Source of the DNA: Paraburkholderia sp. BL10I2N1
GTDB lineage: Bacteria; Pseudomonadota; Gammaproteobacteria; Burkholderiales; Burkholderiaceae
DNA length: 64,000 bases
Assembly (NCBI RefSeq): GCF_004361815.1
Contig: NZ_SNWA01000001.1
Coordinates: 1,240,001-1,304,000, forward strand
Direction of reading: 5' to 3'
How positions within the stretch are numbered: position 1 is the first letter of the stretch; every line of letters starts with the position of its first letter. The notes below the pieces were generated by a model. The model was given only the letters and a program-made list of their open reading frames with translations, had not been told where the DNA came from and ran no database searches. Below, piece by piece: positions 43,740-54,327 of the stretch. The translations under genes were made by a program, and so were the position numbers.

Positions 43740-45740
43740 TCACTGGAAAATGCCGAGGATGGTCTGGAACAGCGTGTTGGCGGTCTGGATGACCTTGCTG
43801 TTCGCCTGATACAGCTGCTGATACTGCAGCAGGTTGGCCGCTTCCTCGTTGATGTTGACGCCCGACACCGCCTGCTGTGCGGTCGTGATCTGCGTGACGA
43901 GCGAACTCTGTGCCGTGTTCGCCGTCTGCACCTGGTTGGTCTGATTGCCGATGTTGTTGACGTAGTTCGCGTACGCGTCAGTCAACGTGACGGAGCCGCC
44001 GTTCAGCTGCTTCGCAGTCACGAGGTTTGATATTGCCTGCGCGTTGCGGCCGTCCTGGCCGCCGCCGGTGTTGGTCGCAATCGCGAACGTGTCGCCATTC
44101 GAGGGCGCACCGCTGATCGTCACGGTCACACCGTTCATGGCGCCACCTGCCGGCACGGTAGCGCCGCCATTGATCGTCAGGGTCGCGCCCGAAGCGGCGC
44201 TGTACGGCACCGGTGTCGTGCCGGCTGCGTTGATCGTGTACGTGGTGGCTGGCGTCCCCGCCACGGTCACGACCGAGTACGGCGGAAAGCCCGTCAGCTG
44301 GCCGCCGGCCGTCGAGCTATAGGTGAGTGTCGTCGTCGACGAAGGCAGCGAGTAACCTGCAGTGACCGTGCCCTGTGTGATCGTCGCCGAGCCGGCGTTC
44401 GACGTCCCAACTGTCGCGAGCACCGGTGAAGATGCGGCGATTGCCGAGCCGCTCGTGGTCGTCAGCGCGAAGTTGTTCAGTGCGGCGCGCGTCGGCTCGA
44501 CCGTGAACGAGTCTCCCGCCGCCATCGAACCTGTCAACGTGAACTGCAGCCCGCCGATCGGATTGGTCAGGCTGGTCGCCTGGCCGACGATGCTGCCCGT
44601 CGCCTTGTCGGTCAGCGTGTAGTTGGTGCCGTCGAAGGCGAGCGTGTAGTCGCTCGTCGTCGGCTGGGCGGCGTTCGCGAACGAGACGCCCAGCGTCGCA
44701 CCGCCGGTGTTTTTCGGGTTGGTGTAGACAGTCGGGCTACCGACTGTGAACAGCGCGCCGCCCGCGTTGCCGGACAGGTCGATACCCAGCGCGTTCTGCG
44801 CGTTCACCTGGGCGGCGAAGCTCGTCGCGATTGCGCCCAGCTGGGCTTCGGCTGGATCGAGTGACTGGCTGCGGAACGTCAGCAAGCCGCCAAGCTGGCC
44901 GCCCACATCGGTGCTGTCCGGGATGGCCTGCGGCGTCGGTGCTGGATTCTGACCGGCCAGCCCTGCGTACGCCACCGCGAGTTCCGTCGGATCCGACGGC
45001 GAAGTCATGGTGGTGAGGTTGAAGCTCTTGTCGCTCACCACGAGCGGCTGGCCGTTGCCCATGAACACGCTATAGCCGCTGCTGCCCTGCACGACCTGCA
45101 CGCCGACGAGTTTCGACAGGTTCGACACCGCGAGATCGCGCTGGTCCAGCAGCTGGTTCGGCGGCTGGCCCGACGAGCTGGCGGCGGCGATCTGAACGTT
45201 CAGCTGCGCGATCTGCGCCGAGTACGTGTTGACCTGCGCAACGGTGTTGGTGAGCTGCGTGTTCACGCTCTGGCGCAACTGGTCGTACTGGTCGCCCGCA
45301 GCGTTGATCTGGTCGGCGAGCGACTGCGCGCTGCTCACCGCGGTCTGGCGCATGGCCTGATTGGATGCGCTGTTGGCGACGTTCTGCAAACCCGTGAAGT
45401 AGCTTGTGATCGCGCTCGAAATACCCGTCGTCGGACTGCCGACCGCGTTATTGAGCTGCGCGATCATCGTGTAGTAGGACGTCAGCGAGCCCGACTGCGA
45501 CTGCGCCGTGTTCAGTTCGCTGGTCAGGTACTGGCTGTACTGGCGCTGCACGGTCGTCGTCGACACGCCCTGCGGCAGATAGCCCGATCCCGTGTACTGC
45601 CCGCTCGTTTCCGAATAGACGGGACGCTCGACCGAATAGCCGGCCGTCGCCTGGTTGCTGATGTTCTGACCTGTCGTCGTCAGCCCCCACTGGGCTGCGT
45701 TGAGTCCACTAAGGCCGATATTGAAAAGGGTACTGGACAT
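43740..45740 (-). CDS. flgK: Hook-filament junction protein FlgK (HAP1)
   Basis: 666 residues versus 553 in Salmonella. Canonical N-terminus SSTLFNIGLSGLNAAQWGLTTTGQNISNQATAGYSVE, in segments, and C-terminal VSGVNINEEAANLLQYQQLYQANSKVIQTANTLFQ, in segments. The central 330-560 stretch is expanded and beta-rich, with two GDSFTV/GDTFAI-type modules. AGGATGA precedes the ATG. First gene of flgKL. Confidence 0.96.
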   Translation of the reverse strand: MSSTLFNIGLSGLNAAQWGLTTTGQNISNQATAGYSVERPVYSETSGQYTGSGYLPQGVSTTTVQRQYSQYLTSELNTAQSQSGSLTSYYTMIAQLNNAVGSPTTGISSAITSYFTGLQNVANSASNQAMRQTAVSSAQSLADQINAAGDQYDQLRQSVNTQLTNTVAQVNTYSAQIAQLNVQIAAASSSGQPPNQLLDQRDLAVSNLSKLVGVQVVQGSSGYSVFMGNGQPLVVSDKSFNLTTMTSPSDPTELAVAYAGLAGQNPAPTPQAIPDSTDVGGQLGGLLTFRSQSLDPAEAQLGAIATSFAAQVNAQNALGIDLSGNAGGALFTVGSPTVYTNPKNTGGATLGVSFANAAQPTTSDYTLAFDGTNYTLTDKATGSIVGQATSLTNPIGGLQFTLTGSMAAGDSFTVEPTRAALNNFALTTTSGSAIAASSPVLATVGTSNAGSATITQGTVTAGYSLPSSTTTLTYSSTAGGQLTGFPPYSVVTVAGTPATTYTINAAGTTPVPYSAASGATLTINGGATVPAGGAMNGVTVTISGAPSNGDTFAIATNTGGGQDGRNAQAISNLVTAKQLNGGSVTLTDAYANYVNNIGNQTNQVQTANTAQSSLVTQITTAQQAVSGVNINEEAANLLQYQQLYQANSKVIQTANTLFQTILGIFQ

Positions 45741-45794
45741 GCGTCATCCTGAATGGCGACCGGCAGCTGCCGCCGAGTTGACTGAACACCATGT

Positions 45795-45821
45795 ATATCG
45801 GCCAACCCGCAAAAAGATTGA
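45795..45821 (-). promoter_or_regulatory. Sigma-28 (FliA) promoter for flgKL
   Basis: On the minus strand TCAA, 15 bases, GCCGATAT, about 48 nt upstream of the expected leader end at flgK. It is close to the betaproteobacterial FliA consensus. Confidence 0.78.
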
Positions 45822-45894
45822 GGGCCAATTGCGGATCGGGACGCCCTTTTTAGCGGGATATTTCGTGTTCTGCGGGCGTCGGTCGGGTGTGCAG

Positions 45895-45915
45895 CGCACG
45901 CGATTATCGCGTGCG
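45895..45915. terminator. Hairpin downstream of ycgR
   Basis: CGCACGCGA-TTA-TCGCGTGCG is a perfect 9-bp stem between ycgR and flgK. It may be a ycgR terminator without U-tract, or an operator-like palindrome. Confidence 0.4.
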
Positions 45916-45978
45916 TGCCTTAGGCGTGCTTTTGAACTGACTGCGGTCTGCGGCTGACCTGCTTACGGCCTGTTTCCG

Positions 45979-46743
45979 TCAGGCCCGAACGAGCGAGCGG
46001 CGCTTCATTTCAAGCTGCGTGATGAGGCGCTGCAGCGTGTTCTCCGCGTTGCCCGGCAGCGTGACGAAGCGAAAACCAAGCTGATAACGCTGCATGCCGT
46101 TCGGCTGCGCGGCCGCGCGCGTCGAAACGAGTTCGAGGTCGACCGTCAGCTTGCCGAGCGCGCCGAGACTCAGTTCGGTATCGGGCAGAAGCGCGCCCAG
46201 CTGTAGCTGTGCGACGCGCTCATCCGTCGTGCGCATGCCGACGCCGCCCAGCGACAGGTCCTGCACGTCGAAGCGGAATGGCCCGCCCTCCGGCAGGCGG
46301 CCGCTGCAGATATACGGATCGAGTATCGGCCCCTCGACGCGGAAATACTCGCGGCGCTGCACGTAGAAGAGCACTTCCGGGAAATCCGACTCGAATGCCG
46401 GCCGGCCTTCGTACTGGGTCGCGCGGGGCGTCGGCGTCGCGAATTCGACGCGCACGCCATCCGGCGACGCGTGGAAATGGCTGCGCTGCGCGGCGAGCAA
46501 TCCCTGGTTCTGCTCGGCGAGCGCGCCCCAGTCAAACGTAAACGTTCGGCTGCGGACATCGACGTCGAGGATTTTCGTAACGAGCTGTCCGCCCTTGTAC
46601 TGAACAGTCAGAAAATCGCCACGGTTGACGAGATTGCGCAGCTGAACGCCGATTTCCAGCGGATTGCGACGACCGAAATCGTGGCCGCTTTCAGCGTCGT
46701 TCGCCGGGCTGTTTTCGACGCCATTTGACTGGGTGGTATCCAT
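45979..46743 (-). CDS. ycgR: Flagellar brake protein YcgR (PilZ domain)
   Basis: Cyclic-di-GMP receptor that slows the motor by binding the rotor/stator, 254 residues. The N-terminal YcgR domain spans about 25-125. The PilZ domain begins with the c-di-GMP-binding QRREYFRVEGP (residues ~129-139) and continues with DLSLGGVGM (the DxSxxG motif) near 162. It sits between flgJ and flgK and has its own sigma-28 promoter at 46885-46911, so it is a late flagellar gene, as ycgR is in enterics. Confidence 0.92.
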   Translation of the reverse strand: MDTTQSNGVENSPANDAESGHDFGRRNPLEIGVQLRNLVNRGDFLTVQYKGGQLVTKILDVDVRSRTFTFDWGALAEQNQGLLAAQRSHFHASPDGVRVEFATPTPRATQYEGRPAFESDFPEVLFYVQRREYFRVEGPILDPYICSGRLPEGGPFRFDVQDLSLGGVGMRTTDERVAQLQLGALLPDTELSLGALGKLTVDLELVSTRAAAQPNGMQRYQLGFRFVTLPGNAENTLQRLITQLEMKRRSLVRA

Positions 46744-46884
46744 GAGCTTGCCGGTATGCCTGTTCTTGCGGGCACGTCCTGCGGGTGGGGACGGGGAGCC
46801 GTTTTGCAGGCCTCGTCCGTTGCCTTCAGACGCGCGTTCAACCGGAGTTGCTTACTGCGCCTTTCCGGTATCGGGTCTATCTGA

Positions 46885-46911
46885 TTAGCGGCAGCGGATC
46901 CCCAAAGTTTA
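46885..46911 (-). promoter_or_regulatory. Sigma-28 (FliA) promoter for ycgR
   Basis: On the minus strand TAAACTTT, 11 bases, GCCGCTAA: spacing is exact, with one mismatch in each half relative to TAAAGTTT-N11-GCCGATAA. The leader to ycgR would be about 135 nt. Confidence 0.72.
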
Positions 46912-47024
46912 GGGCCGTCTCGCGAAATATTTTCCGCAAACGTTCAACCCGCGCGGGACCGGCAGCGCGGCGCAGTGCAGCGAAAAGAGGAGAAGTCCGG
47001 CGTGAACTTGCGAGGCGGGCCGCG

Positions 47025-47951
47025 TCAGCCCATCTTCTGCATGATCGAGATGAGCTTTTTCGCGTAGTGCGGGTCGGTTGCGTAGCCGGCGCGTTGCATG
47101 CCGTGCGCAAAGCCGTTTACATCGTGCGACGAATTCAGCACCTGGGCGTAGCGCGGATTCGCTTTCAGCATGCCTGCGTAATCGGTCATCGCCTGCTCGT
47201 ACGAGTCGTAGGCGCGGAACTTCTCGACCTTGCGCTGCGGCTTGCCGTCAACGTATTCGGTCGTGACCGTCGACACCGTCTTGCCGGTCCAGTCTTTCGT
47301 CGCCTTGATGCCGAACACGTTGTGGCTCGTCGAACCGTCGATCTTCCTGATCTCGCTCTTGCCCCAACCCGATTCCAGTGCCGCCTGGCCGATGATGAAA
47401 CGCGCCGGGATGCCCGTCGCCTGGCTGGCGGCCTGGGCCGGCGCGGCGAGCTTGTCGACGAACGCATCGATCTTCGGCGACGAGCCGTCGCCTTTCATCG
47501 GCGGCGTCAGTGCGCTGTTCGCCGAATAACCCTTACCCGACTGCAACGCACCGTTGTTCGCAGGGTTCGCATAGGCCTTTGCGAGCGCGTTGAGTGCGGC
47601 GCTGTTGCCATTCGCGTCGCCGGCCTGCATGCCGGAATTGAGCATCAACTGCTTGAGCATCGCATCGGCCACGCCTATGCCCTTGTTCGACATCTGCTGC
47701 GCCAGTTGCTGGTCGAGCATCGACGTAAACGTCGCGCTGTCATGCGAATCGAACGGGCCGTCGGAGGGCGTCGCTTCGCGCATGCTTTTCAGCATCATCT
47801 GCGTGAACACCGCGTCGAACTGCTTCGCGGCGGACTTCATCGCCTCCTGCGGCGCGGCCTTCGCCTGGGCGCGCATGGCGTCGAAGCCCTGCACGTCGAG
47901 CGCGAAGCGCTGCGACAGGTCGGGTGCGTTGAGTGTCGAATCGGAATTCAT
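47025..47951 (-). CDS. flgJ: Flagellar rod-cap protein and peptidoglycan hydrolase FlgJ
   Basis: A 308-residue bifunctional protein. The N-domain (about 30-120) caps the growing rod: AAKQFDAVFTQMMLKSMREATP. The C-domain from about 155 is a GH73 muramidase with RFIIGQAALESGWGKSEI (catalytic Glu), HNVFGIKA and FRAYDSYEQAMTDYAGML. AAGGAA precedes the ATG. Last gene of flgB-J, nine bases after flgI. Confidence 0.95.
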   Translation of the reverse strand: MNSDSTLNAPDLSQRFALDVQGFDAMRAQAKAAPQEAMKSAAKQFDAVFTQMMLKSMREATPSDGPFDSHDSATFTSMLDQQLAQQMSNKGIGVADAMLKQLMLNSGMQAGDANGNSAALNALAKAYANPANNGALQSGKGYSANSALTPPMKGDGSSPKIDAFVDKLAAPAQAASQATGIPARFIIGQAALESGWGKSEIRKIDGSTSHNVFGIKATKDWTGKTVSTVTTEYVDGKPQRKVEKFRAYDSYEQAMTDYAGMLKANPRYAQVLNSSHDVNGFAHGMQRAGYATDPHYAKKLISIMQKMG

Positions 47952-47960
47952 CGCTGTTCC

Positions 47961-49178
47961 TTAGATGATTTCGAGGTCGGCGCGCAATGCGCCCGCTGCC
48001 TTCATCGCCTGGAGGATCGACATCAGATCCGCCGGCGTCGCCCCAAGGGCGTTGAGTGCCTTCACCACGTCAGCGAGATTCGCTCCAGCACTGACGAGCT
48101 TCAGCGCTCCGTTCTCCTGCTTCAACTGGATCTGCGACTGTTGCGCAACCACGGTCTGGCCGTTCGAGAACGCGCCCGGCTGGCTCACCACCGGCGTCGT
48201 ATTCACCACCACCGACAGATTGCCGTGCGCGACGGCACAGTTCTGCAACGTCACCATCTGGTTCATCACGATCGAGCCGGTGCGTGCGTTCAGGATCACC
48301 TTCGCGGCCGCCTGTGCCGGCTTCACGTCGAGATTCTGCAGTTGCGCCATGAATGCGACCTGCTGCGCCGGATCGGCCGGCGCGCGCAACTGGATCGTGC
48401 GGCCGTCGAGCGCGACGGCAGTGCCGAAGCCAAACGCATTGTTCACGGCCGCGGTGATGCGTTGCGTCGTGTCGTAATCCATGTCGTTCAGTTCGAGCTG
48501 CATCGTGCCCGCTTGTGAGATCGACGTCTGCACGGCGCGCTCGATGAGTGCGCCGCCTGCGATGCGACCCGCGGCAAGCTGGTTCACCTGCACCTTGCTG
48601 CCGTTGGCGCTCGCGCCTGCGCCGCCCACCGCCATGTTGCCCTGCGCAAGCGCGTACACCTGGCCGTCGGCGCCCTTCAGGGGGGTGAGCAGCAGCGTGC
48701 CGCCGCGCAGGCTCTTGGCGTTGCCAAGCGACGAGACGGTCACATCGATCGCTTCGCCGGGCCGCGCGAACGGCGGCAACGTCGCCGTCACCATCACGGC
48801 CGCGACGTTTTTCAGCTGGATGTTCGACAGCGAAGATGAACCGCCGCTGCTGCCCGCATTGGCCTGTGCGTTGTTGATCGAGATGCCGAGGTTCGCGAGC
48901 ATGTTCGCGAGGGTCTGCGTCGTGAACGGCGTTTGCGTGGTCTGGTCGCCCGTGCCGTCGAGGCCGACGACCAGGCCGTAACCGATCAGCGGGTTGTCGC
49001 GCACGCCCTGGATCGACACGAGGTCTTTCAGGCGTTCGGCATGGGCCACCGGCGTGGCGACGGGCAGCGCTGCGCACGCCAGTGCGAACAGGGCGAGCGC
49101 ACGGCAGACGGAGCCGAAGCGGCCGTGCGGGCGGCGGATACGGGCGAAGCCGGCGCGGCGGCAAATTGCGAGTCCCAT
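47961..49178 (-). CDS. flgI: Flagellar P-ring protein FlgI
   Basis: Forms the periplasmic P ring around the rod, 405 residues. A Sec signal peptide ends near residue 48 ([15 protein letters not shown]). The mature part starts with [31 protein letters not shown], in segments, and includes [17 protein letters not shown]. Three starts compete: ATG 49178, and GTGs at 49184 and 49187, of which the first makes a GTGA overlap with flgH. The choice does not change the mature protein. Needs the chaperone FlgA encoded nearby. Confidence 0.95.
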   Translation of the reverse strand: MGLAICRRAGFARIRRPHGRFGSVCRALALFALACAALPVATPVAHAERLKDLVSIQGVRDNPLIGYGLVVGLDGTGDQTTQTPFTTQTLANMLANLGISINNAQANAGSSGGSSSLSNIQLKNVAAVMVTATLPPFARPGEAIDVTVSSLGNAKSLRGGTLLLTPLKGADGQVYALAQGNMAVGGAGASANGSKVQVNQLAAGRIAGGALIERAVQTSISQAGTMQLELNDMDYDTTQRITAAVNNAFGFGTAVALDGRTIQLRAPADPAQQVAFMAQLQNLDVKPAQAAAKVILNARTGSIVMNQMVTLQNCAVAHGNLSVVVNTTPVVSQPGAFSNGQTVVAQQSQIQLKQENGALKLVSAGANLADVVKALNALGATPADLMSILQAMKAAGALRADLEII

Positions 49179-49180
49179 GA

Positions 49181-49891
49181 TCACCACGGTGAAACGTTGA
49201 GGAAGAAGCGTTGCAGCCAGCCCATGTTCTCGGCCTCGTCGATATAGCCTTTCGCCGAGTATTCGATCTTCGCGTCCGCCACCTGGGTGGAGTACACGTA
49301 GTTCGCGCCGGAAATCGTGTTCGGATTGACGACACCCGAGAAGCGCACGAACTCGTTGCCCTGGTTGATCAGCATCTGCTTTTCGCCGCTGACGATCAGG
49401 TTGCCGTTCGGCTGCACGCCGGTGACAGTGACGGTAATCGTGCCGTTGAAGGTGTTGGCCGCGCTCGCGCCGCCCGTGCCCTGGAACTTGTTGGCGCCGC
49501 TCGCGTCGAGGTCGACCCGGTTGAACAGACCGCTGAGAAAGCCGGCCGTCGGCACGCCGAATTTCGTGCTGCCATTGCGGTTAGCTGCCGCCTGCGACGA
49601 CTTCGTCGCGTTGATGTTTTCGGCGATGACGATGGTGATGATGTCGCCTACATTGCGCGGCCGCTGGTCTTCGAAGAGCGGCCGACCTGCGTAGCCCGGG
49701 TTGTAGATCGCGCCCGGCGACGAATTCACCGGCGGCACCGGGGGAGCGGCCGTCATCGGCTGCTGGACGATCGGCTCCCTCGGCACGAGCGCGCAGCCGC
49801 CAAGGCCGGCCATCAACGTGCCGGCGAACGCGGCGAACCACACCGCGCGCGCGCAGCCCGTTTCTTTCGGGAGTCGGATGGAGTGCGACAT
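49181..49891 (-). CDS. flgH: Flagellar L-ring lipoprotein FlgH
   Basis: Outer-membrane L-ring lipoprotein, 236 residues. Signal peptide with lipobox LGGC (Cys near residue 33). The family core is [31 protein letters not shown], in segments, then [30 protein letters not shown]. Between flgG and flgI in standard order. Confidence 0.96.
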   Translation of the reverse strand: MSHSIRLPKETGCARAVWFAAFAGTLMAGLGGCALVPREPIVQQPMTAAPPVPPVNSSPGAIYNPGYAGRPLFEDQRPRNVGDIITIVIAENINATKSSQAAANRNGSTKFGVPTAGFLSGLFNRVDLDASGANKFQGTGGASAANTFNGTITVTVTGVQPNGNLIVSGEKQMLINQGNEFVRFSGVVNPNTISGANYVYSTQVADAKIEYSAKGYIDEAENMGWLQRFFLNVSPW

Positions 49892-49929
49892 CTTGATTAC
49901 CGCCTGTCTGTTTCTAAACCGTCAAGCCG

Positions 49930-50718
49930 TCAGACCGGCATCTGGCTGAGGGTCTGCAGCATCTGGTCGGAAGTCGTCACGGCCTTGCTGTTGATTTCAT
50001 ACGCACGCTGGGTCTGGATCATGTTCACCAGTTCCTGCACGACATTCACGTTCGATGCCTCGACATAGCCCTGATTCAGCGAGCCAGCACCGTTCAGCCC
50101 CGGCTGCGAGACGTTCGGTGCACCCGACGACTGGGTTTCGGAGAACAGGTTTTCGCCCTTCGCTTCGAGGCCGGCCGGGTTGATGAACGTCGCAAGTTGC
50201 ATCGAGCCTACCTGCTGCGTCGCGGTCGAGCCGGCCGTGGTGATCGACACGGTGCCGTCGCTGCCGATCGTGAGCGACGTCGCATTGACGGGAATCGTGA
50301 TCGGCGGCGTCACCTGATAGCCGCTCGACGTGACGAGCTGGCCCTGGGCGTTGGTCTGGAAAGAGCCGTCGCGCGTGTAGGCGGTTGTGCCATCCGGCAT
50401 CTGCACCTGAAAGAAGCCGTTGCCGTTGATGGCGACGTCTTTCGAATTGCCGGTCTGCTGCAGGTTGCCCTGCGTGTAGAGGCGTTCTGTTGCGACCTGC
50501 TGCACGCCGGTGCCGAGCTGGATGCCCGACGGCAGTTCGGTCTGCTGCGTCGAGTTCGCGCCCGGCTGGCGGATGGTCTGATACAGCAGATCCTCGAACA
50601 CGGCGCGCGAGCCCTTGAAGCCATTGGTGCTGACGTTCGCGAGGTTGTTCGAGATCACGTCCATCTGCGCCTGCTGCGCATTCATGCCAGTCGCGGCGAT
50701 ATAGAGTGAGCGGTTCAC
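49930..50718 (-). CDS. flgG: Flagellar distal rod protein FlgG
   Basis: Main distal rod subunit, 262 residues. N-terminal [32 protein letters not shown], in segments, with the rod signature [13 protein letters not shown]-terminal [30 protein letters not shown], in segments. Starts with GTG at 50718, with AGGAG nine bases upstream. Length matches the 260-residue norm. Confidence 0.97.
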   Translation of the reverse strand: MNRSLYIAATGMNAQQAQMDVISNNLANVSTNGFKGSRAVFEDLLYQTIRQPGANSTQQTELPSGIQLGTGVQQVATERLYTQGNLQQTGNSKDVAINGNGFFQVQMPDGTTAYTRDGSFQTNAQGQLVTSSGYQVTPPITIPVNATSLTIGSDGTVSITTAGSTATQQVGSMQLATFINPAGLEAKGENLFSETQSSGAPNVSQPGLNGAGSLNQGYVEASNVNVVQELVNMIQTQRAYEINSKAVTTSDQMLQTLSQMPV

Positions 50719-50759
50719 GATGTATTTCTCCTGGAGCGCAGGCGTGCCTGCAGCCGGTA

Positions 50760-51518
50760 TTAACTGAAGTCGAGCAGCTTGTTGGCCGACTGATCGTTCT
50801 GATCGGCGGCTTCGAGCATCTTCGTCTGCATCTGGAACTGCCGCGCGTTGGTGATCATCGACACCATCGCCGCAACCGGATTCACATTGCTGCCTTCGAG
50901 CGCCCCCCCGATGACGATCGCGTTCGGATCGGCATCGGCCGGGTTGCCGTCCGAGGTGCGATAGAGACCGTCGTCGCCATGCACGAGCGTTGCCGGGTCG
51001 GGGTTCACGATCTTCAGCTGGTCGACGACCACGACGGCGGTGGGCGGATCGCCCGGCGTCAGTGCCGACACGGTGCCGTCTTTGCCGATCGTGATCTGGG
51101 CGCCCGGCGGCACCGAAATCGGGCCGCCCGTGCCGAGCACCGGCTGGTTCGTCGCCGTCACCAGCTGGCCGTTCGGGTCGACGTGCAAGGCGCCAGCGCG
51201 CGTGTACGCTTCGTTGCCGTCGGCGGCGAGCACGGACAGCCAGCCCGGGCCCTGCACGGCGACATCGAGCGGATTGCCGGTCTGCTGGATCGGGCCGGGC
51301 GTGTAGTCCGCGCCCGGCGTCGACGACAGCACGAAGGTCCGGGTCGTGGTGTTGTTGACGGTGCTGCCGTCGCCGAACGCCATCGGCACGGCGCGGAAAG
51401 TCGCGAGCTGCGCGCGGAAGCCCGTCGTCGACGCGTTCGCGAGGTTGTTCGCGATCACAGCCTGCTGATCGAGCGCCTGCGTGGCGCCCGACATCGCGGT
51501 GTATATGAGCCGGTCCAT
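50760..51518 (-). CDS. flgF: Flagellar proximal rod protein FlgF
   Basis: 252 residues. N-terminal [38 protein letters not shown], in segments, is the FlgF form of the rod signature. The C-terminus [29 protein letters not shown], in segments, follows. The frame runs on far upstream inside flgE, but homology begins at 51518. It lies 23 bp after flgE. Confidence 0.95.
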   Translation of the reverse strand: MDRLIYTAMSGATQALDQQAVIANNLANASTTGFRAQLATFRAVPMAFGDGSTVNNTTTRTFVLSSTPGADYTPGPIQQTGNPLDVAVQGPGWLSVLAADGNEAYTRAGALHVDPNGQLVTATNQPVLGTGGPISVPPGAQITIGKDGTVSALTPGDPPTAVVVVDQLKIVNPDPATLVHGDDGLYRTSDGNPADADPNAIVIGGALEGSNVNPVAAMVSMITNARQFQMQTKMLEAADQNDQSANKLLDFS

Positions 51519-51541
51519 GATGGTGTCGGTGAGTGCTGCGC

Positions 51542-53047
51542 TTACAGGTTGATCAGCGTTTGATCGACGGCCTGCTGGGTCTTGATCGTCTGCGCGTTCG
51601 CCTGGTAGTTGCGTTGCGCCGTGATCAGGTTCACCAGTTCGCTCGTCAGGTCGACGTTCGAGTTTTCCAGCGCGCCGCCCTGCACCGTGCCGTGGTTCGT
51701 GCTGCCCGGCGTCGAGATCTGTGCGACGCCCGAAGCCGCCGTTGCCTGAAACTCGTTGTTGCCCAGGTTGATGAGGCCGTTCTGGTTCGCAAAGTTCGCG
51801 AGCACGACCTGGCCAAGGGCAGCCGTCTGGCCGTTCGAATAGTTGCCGGTGAGCGTGCCGTCGGTGCCGACCGTGAAGTTGGTCAGCTGGCCGGCGGCGA
51901 AACCGTCCTGGTTGAGCGAATTGGTGCCGTCCTTGCTGCCGTACTGCGTCGTGCCGCCGATCTTCAGCAGCAGGCTTTGCGGTGTGGAAGAACCGTCGGT
52001 GTTCGGAATCGAGAAATTGAACGCGAGCGGCGTGGCGGTCGCAACGCCGGCGGCGTCGGTCGTGGAGAGCAGGTTGCCCGACGTGTCGAACTGCGCCGTG
52101 CCGATCTTGCTCGCCGTGCCCGTCGATGAGCCCGCATAGACGTCCCACGAGCCTGCAGCCGTCTTCACGAAGTACATGTTGACCTGCTGCTGGCCGCCGA
52201 GCGAGTCGTACACCGGCACCGACGTCGAGTAGCTGTAGGTCGACGAGTCGGTCTGGTTGAACGCCGGGCGGTTGGGCGTGACGGTGACCACGTCGCCCGT
52301 CACGGCGGCGCCGGTGAGGGTCACCGTTTCGCCGGTGCCCAGGGTGATTGCCTGGCCTGCGGTGTACGTGCCTGTTGTGGTCGTGGTGCCGTCGGACAGG
52401 CTATAGCTGTTCGCACCGGTAAAGGTGATCGTGTAGGTGTTCGCGTTGGTGCCCGCTGCGCCATGGGTGATCGTCGCACCGCTGCTTGCCAGCGTCGAGC
52501 CAGCGTTGACCGTCGGGAACGCAACCGTCGGCGTGCTGAGCACGAGATTGTCCTGGGCGTTCAGGTTGAGACCGGCCGTGATGGTCGCGGTCGCGGTCGG
52601 CGCGATGTTCGCCGTCGGAACCTGCAGCGGCACCGTGCCTGCCGAATTGATGATGCCGTTCTTGTTGGCGGCGTAACCCATCAGTTGCAGGCCGTCCGCG
52701 TTGACGATATAGCCGTTCTTGTCGAGCTGGAACACGCCGTTACGCGAATACGTCAGCGAGCCGTTGTTCGACATCTGGAAGAAGCCCTGGCCGTTGATCG
52801 CGACGTCGAGCGCCTGATTGGTCGTCGTGATCGTGCCTTGCGAGAACTGCTGCTGCACCGACGCGAGGCGCGAGCCGATACCGATCTGGTTGTTGACGGC
52901 AGTGGCCACCGAATTGGCGTACATGTCGGCGAATTGCGCCGTGCCCTGCTTGAAGCCCACCGTATTTGCATTGGCGATGTTGTTGCCGATCACGTCGAGA
53001 TCGCTCGACGCGCCTGCCAAACCGCTCAACCCTTGCTGGTAACCCAT
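51542..53047 (-). CDS. flgE: Flagellar hook protein FlgE
   Basis: Hook subunit, 501 residues versus 403 in Salmonella. Canonical N-terminus [34 protein letters not shown], in segments. [15 protein letters not shown] and [27 protein letters not shown] belong to the core. About 75 residues (183-260) between [10 protein letters not shown] and DSSTYSYS are extra and form a beta-rich module, [19 protein letters not shown]...GDVVTVTP. C-terminal [31 protein letters not shown], in segments. Confidence 0.96.
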   Translation of the reverse strand: MGYQQGLSGLAGASSDLDVIGNNIANANTVGFKQGTAQFADMYANSVATAVNNQIGIGSRLASVQQQFSQGTITTTNQALDVAINGQGFFQMSNNGSLTYSRNGVFQLDKNGYIVNADGLQLMGYAANKNGIINSAGTVPLQVPTANIAPTATATITAGLNLNAQDNLVLSTPTVAFPTVNAGSTLASSGATITHGAAGTNANTYTITFTGANSYSLSDGTTTTTGTYTAGQAITLGTGETVTLTGAAVTGDVVTVTPNRPAFNQTDSSTYSYSTSVPVYDSLGGQQQVNMYFVKTAAGSWDVYAGSSTGTASKIGTAQFDTSGNLLSTTDAAGVATATPLAFNFSIPNTDGSSTPQSLLLKIGGTTQYGSKDGTNSLNQDGFAAGQLTNFTVGTDGTLTGNYSNGQTAALGQVVLANFANQNGLINLGNNEFQATAASGVAQISTPGSTNHGTVQGGALENSNVDLTSELVNLITAQRNYQANAQTIKTQQAVDQTLINL

Positions 53048-53080
53048 GACGGTCTCCGTGTCTGATGTATCTGGATGCAG

Positions 53081-53791
53081 TTAGATGATGGCGGCGACAG
53101 TCGACAGACCGACCGTGCTGCCGTTCGACAGGACGAGGCCCGCGGTGCCGTCGGTCTGCTTGATGACGCCCTGAACCGTCGCGGCGGACAACGTCGTCGC
53201 GGTCGCCGCCTTGCCGCCGACCGTGCCGGTCGCGGTGATCGTGTAGGTGCCGTCCGGCAGCGCATTGCCTGCCGTGTCGACCGGCGTCCAGCCGACCGGA
53301 ATCGTGCCCGCCGACTGCTTGCCGAGGTCGATCGTGTTGACGATCGTGCCGGCCGAGTTCTTGACGACGACCTGCAGGTCCGACGCGGCGTTCGCGAGCG
53401 TCACGCCGAAGCCGGTGGCCTTGCCGCTCGCGACGGAGAAGGTGCTGCCCGGAGCCAGCACGGTCGTGCCGATCAGGTTCGCGGCCTGGGTCTGCTGGCC
53501 GGCCGTCAGTTGCGTCGACAGCGACGTGAGCGACGTGTTGAGCTGGCCGATACCCGTCACCGTATTGATTTGCGCAAGCTGCGAAGTCATCTGCGAGCTG
53601 TCCATCGGGCTCGTCGGATCCTGGTTCTTCATCTGCGCGACGAGCAGTTGCAGGAAGGTGTTCTGCAGGTCGGTTGCCGTGTTGCCGGTCGATTGCGTGC
53701 TCGACGTGCTGCTGTTCGTGCCGTTCATCGTGTCGAGCAGCGACTGCGAAACGGTCGTGCCGTTGCTGCCGATAGTGGTGTTGGTCGTCAA
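53081..53791 (-). CDS. flgD: Flagellar hook capping/scaffold protein FlgD
   Basis: Hook cap, 236 residues. The conserved N-domain reads LQNTFLQLLVAQMKNQDPTSPMDSSQMTSQLAQINTV, in segments. FlgD tudor-like and Ig-like halves follow. The start is TTG at 53791: GAGGAG lies seven bases upstream and the frame has no better start. Between flgC and flgE. Confidence 0.94.
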   Translation of the reverse strand: MTTNTTIGSNGTTVSQSLLDTMNGTNSSTSSTQSTGNTATDLQNTFLQLLVAQMKNQDPTSPMDSSQMTSQLAQINTVTGIGQLNTSLTSLSTQLTAGQQTQAANLIGTTVLAPGSTFSVASGKATGFGVTLANAASDLQVVVKNSAGTIVNTIDLGKQSAGTIPVGWTPVDTAGNALPDGTYTITATGTVGGKAATATTLSAATVQGVIKQTDGTAGLVLSNGSTVGLSTVAAII

Positions 53792-53802
53792 GGAAATGCT
53801 CC

Positions 53803-54228
53803 TCAGGTTCCGATCGTTAGCGTTTTCAGCATCAGCTGTTTCGCGGTATTCAGGGTTTCCACATTCGCCTGGTACGAGCGTGAGGCCGAGATCATGTTGA
53901 CCATTTCCTGCACGGGGTCGACATTGGGCAGCGTCACATAACCATCCGCGTTGGCCGACGGATTGCTCGGGTCGTAGGCTGTCTTCATCGGCGTCGGATC
54001 GTCGACGACGCCCGTCACCTGAACGCCGCCGATCTGCTGGCCGGAACCGGTGCGCGCGCCGCCGATCGGGTTCACGGCGAACACGACCTGCTTCGCCTTG
54101 TACGGCTGGCCGTCGGGGCCGGTCGTACTGTCCGCGTTGGCGAGATTCGACGCCGTGACGTTGAGCCGCTGCGACTGCGCGGACAACGCCGAACCGGCGA
54201 CGTTGAAAATGTTCATCAGGGATGGCAT
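53803..54228 (-). CDS. flgC: Flagellar proximal rod protein FlgC
   Basis: 141 residues. [34 protein letters not shown], in segments, carries the rod-family N-terminal motif. [32 protein letters not shown], in segments, is the C-terminal helix. ATG at 54228 follows AGAGGT; the longer open frame lacks similarity. Confidence 0.96.
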   Translation of the reverse strand: MPSLMNIFNVAGSALSAQSQRLNVTASNLANADSTTGPDGQPYKAKQVVFAVNPIGGARTGSGQQIGGVQVTGVVDDPTPMKTAYDPSNPSANADGYVTLPNVDPVQEMVNMISASRSYQANVETLNTAKQLMLKTLTIGT

Positions 54229-54327
54229 GGCTTGCTGACCTCTCTTGCCGGTGTGTCCGGCTTCTAGTCCCGTAGCGTGTGGTTTCTGGCGGTGCTCAAG
54301 GGTGGTGCCTTGCAACTGCGTGCTGCG

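Noticed and set aside
46785..48518. A 577-codon plus-strand open frame opposite flgJ and flgI
   Set aside because: Shadow frame; both sense genes are certain and the antisense product is low-complexity Arg/His.
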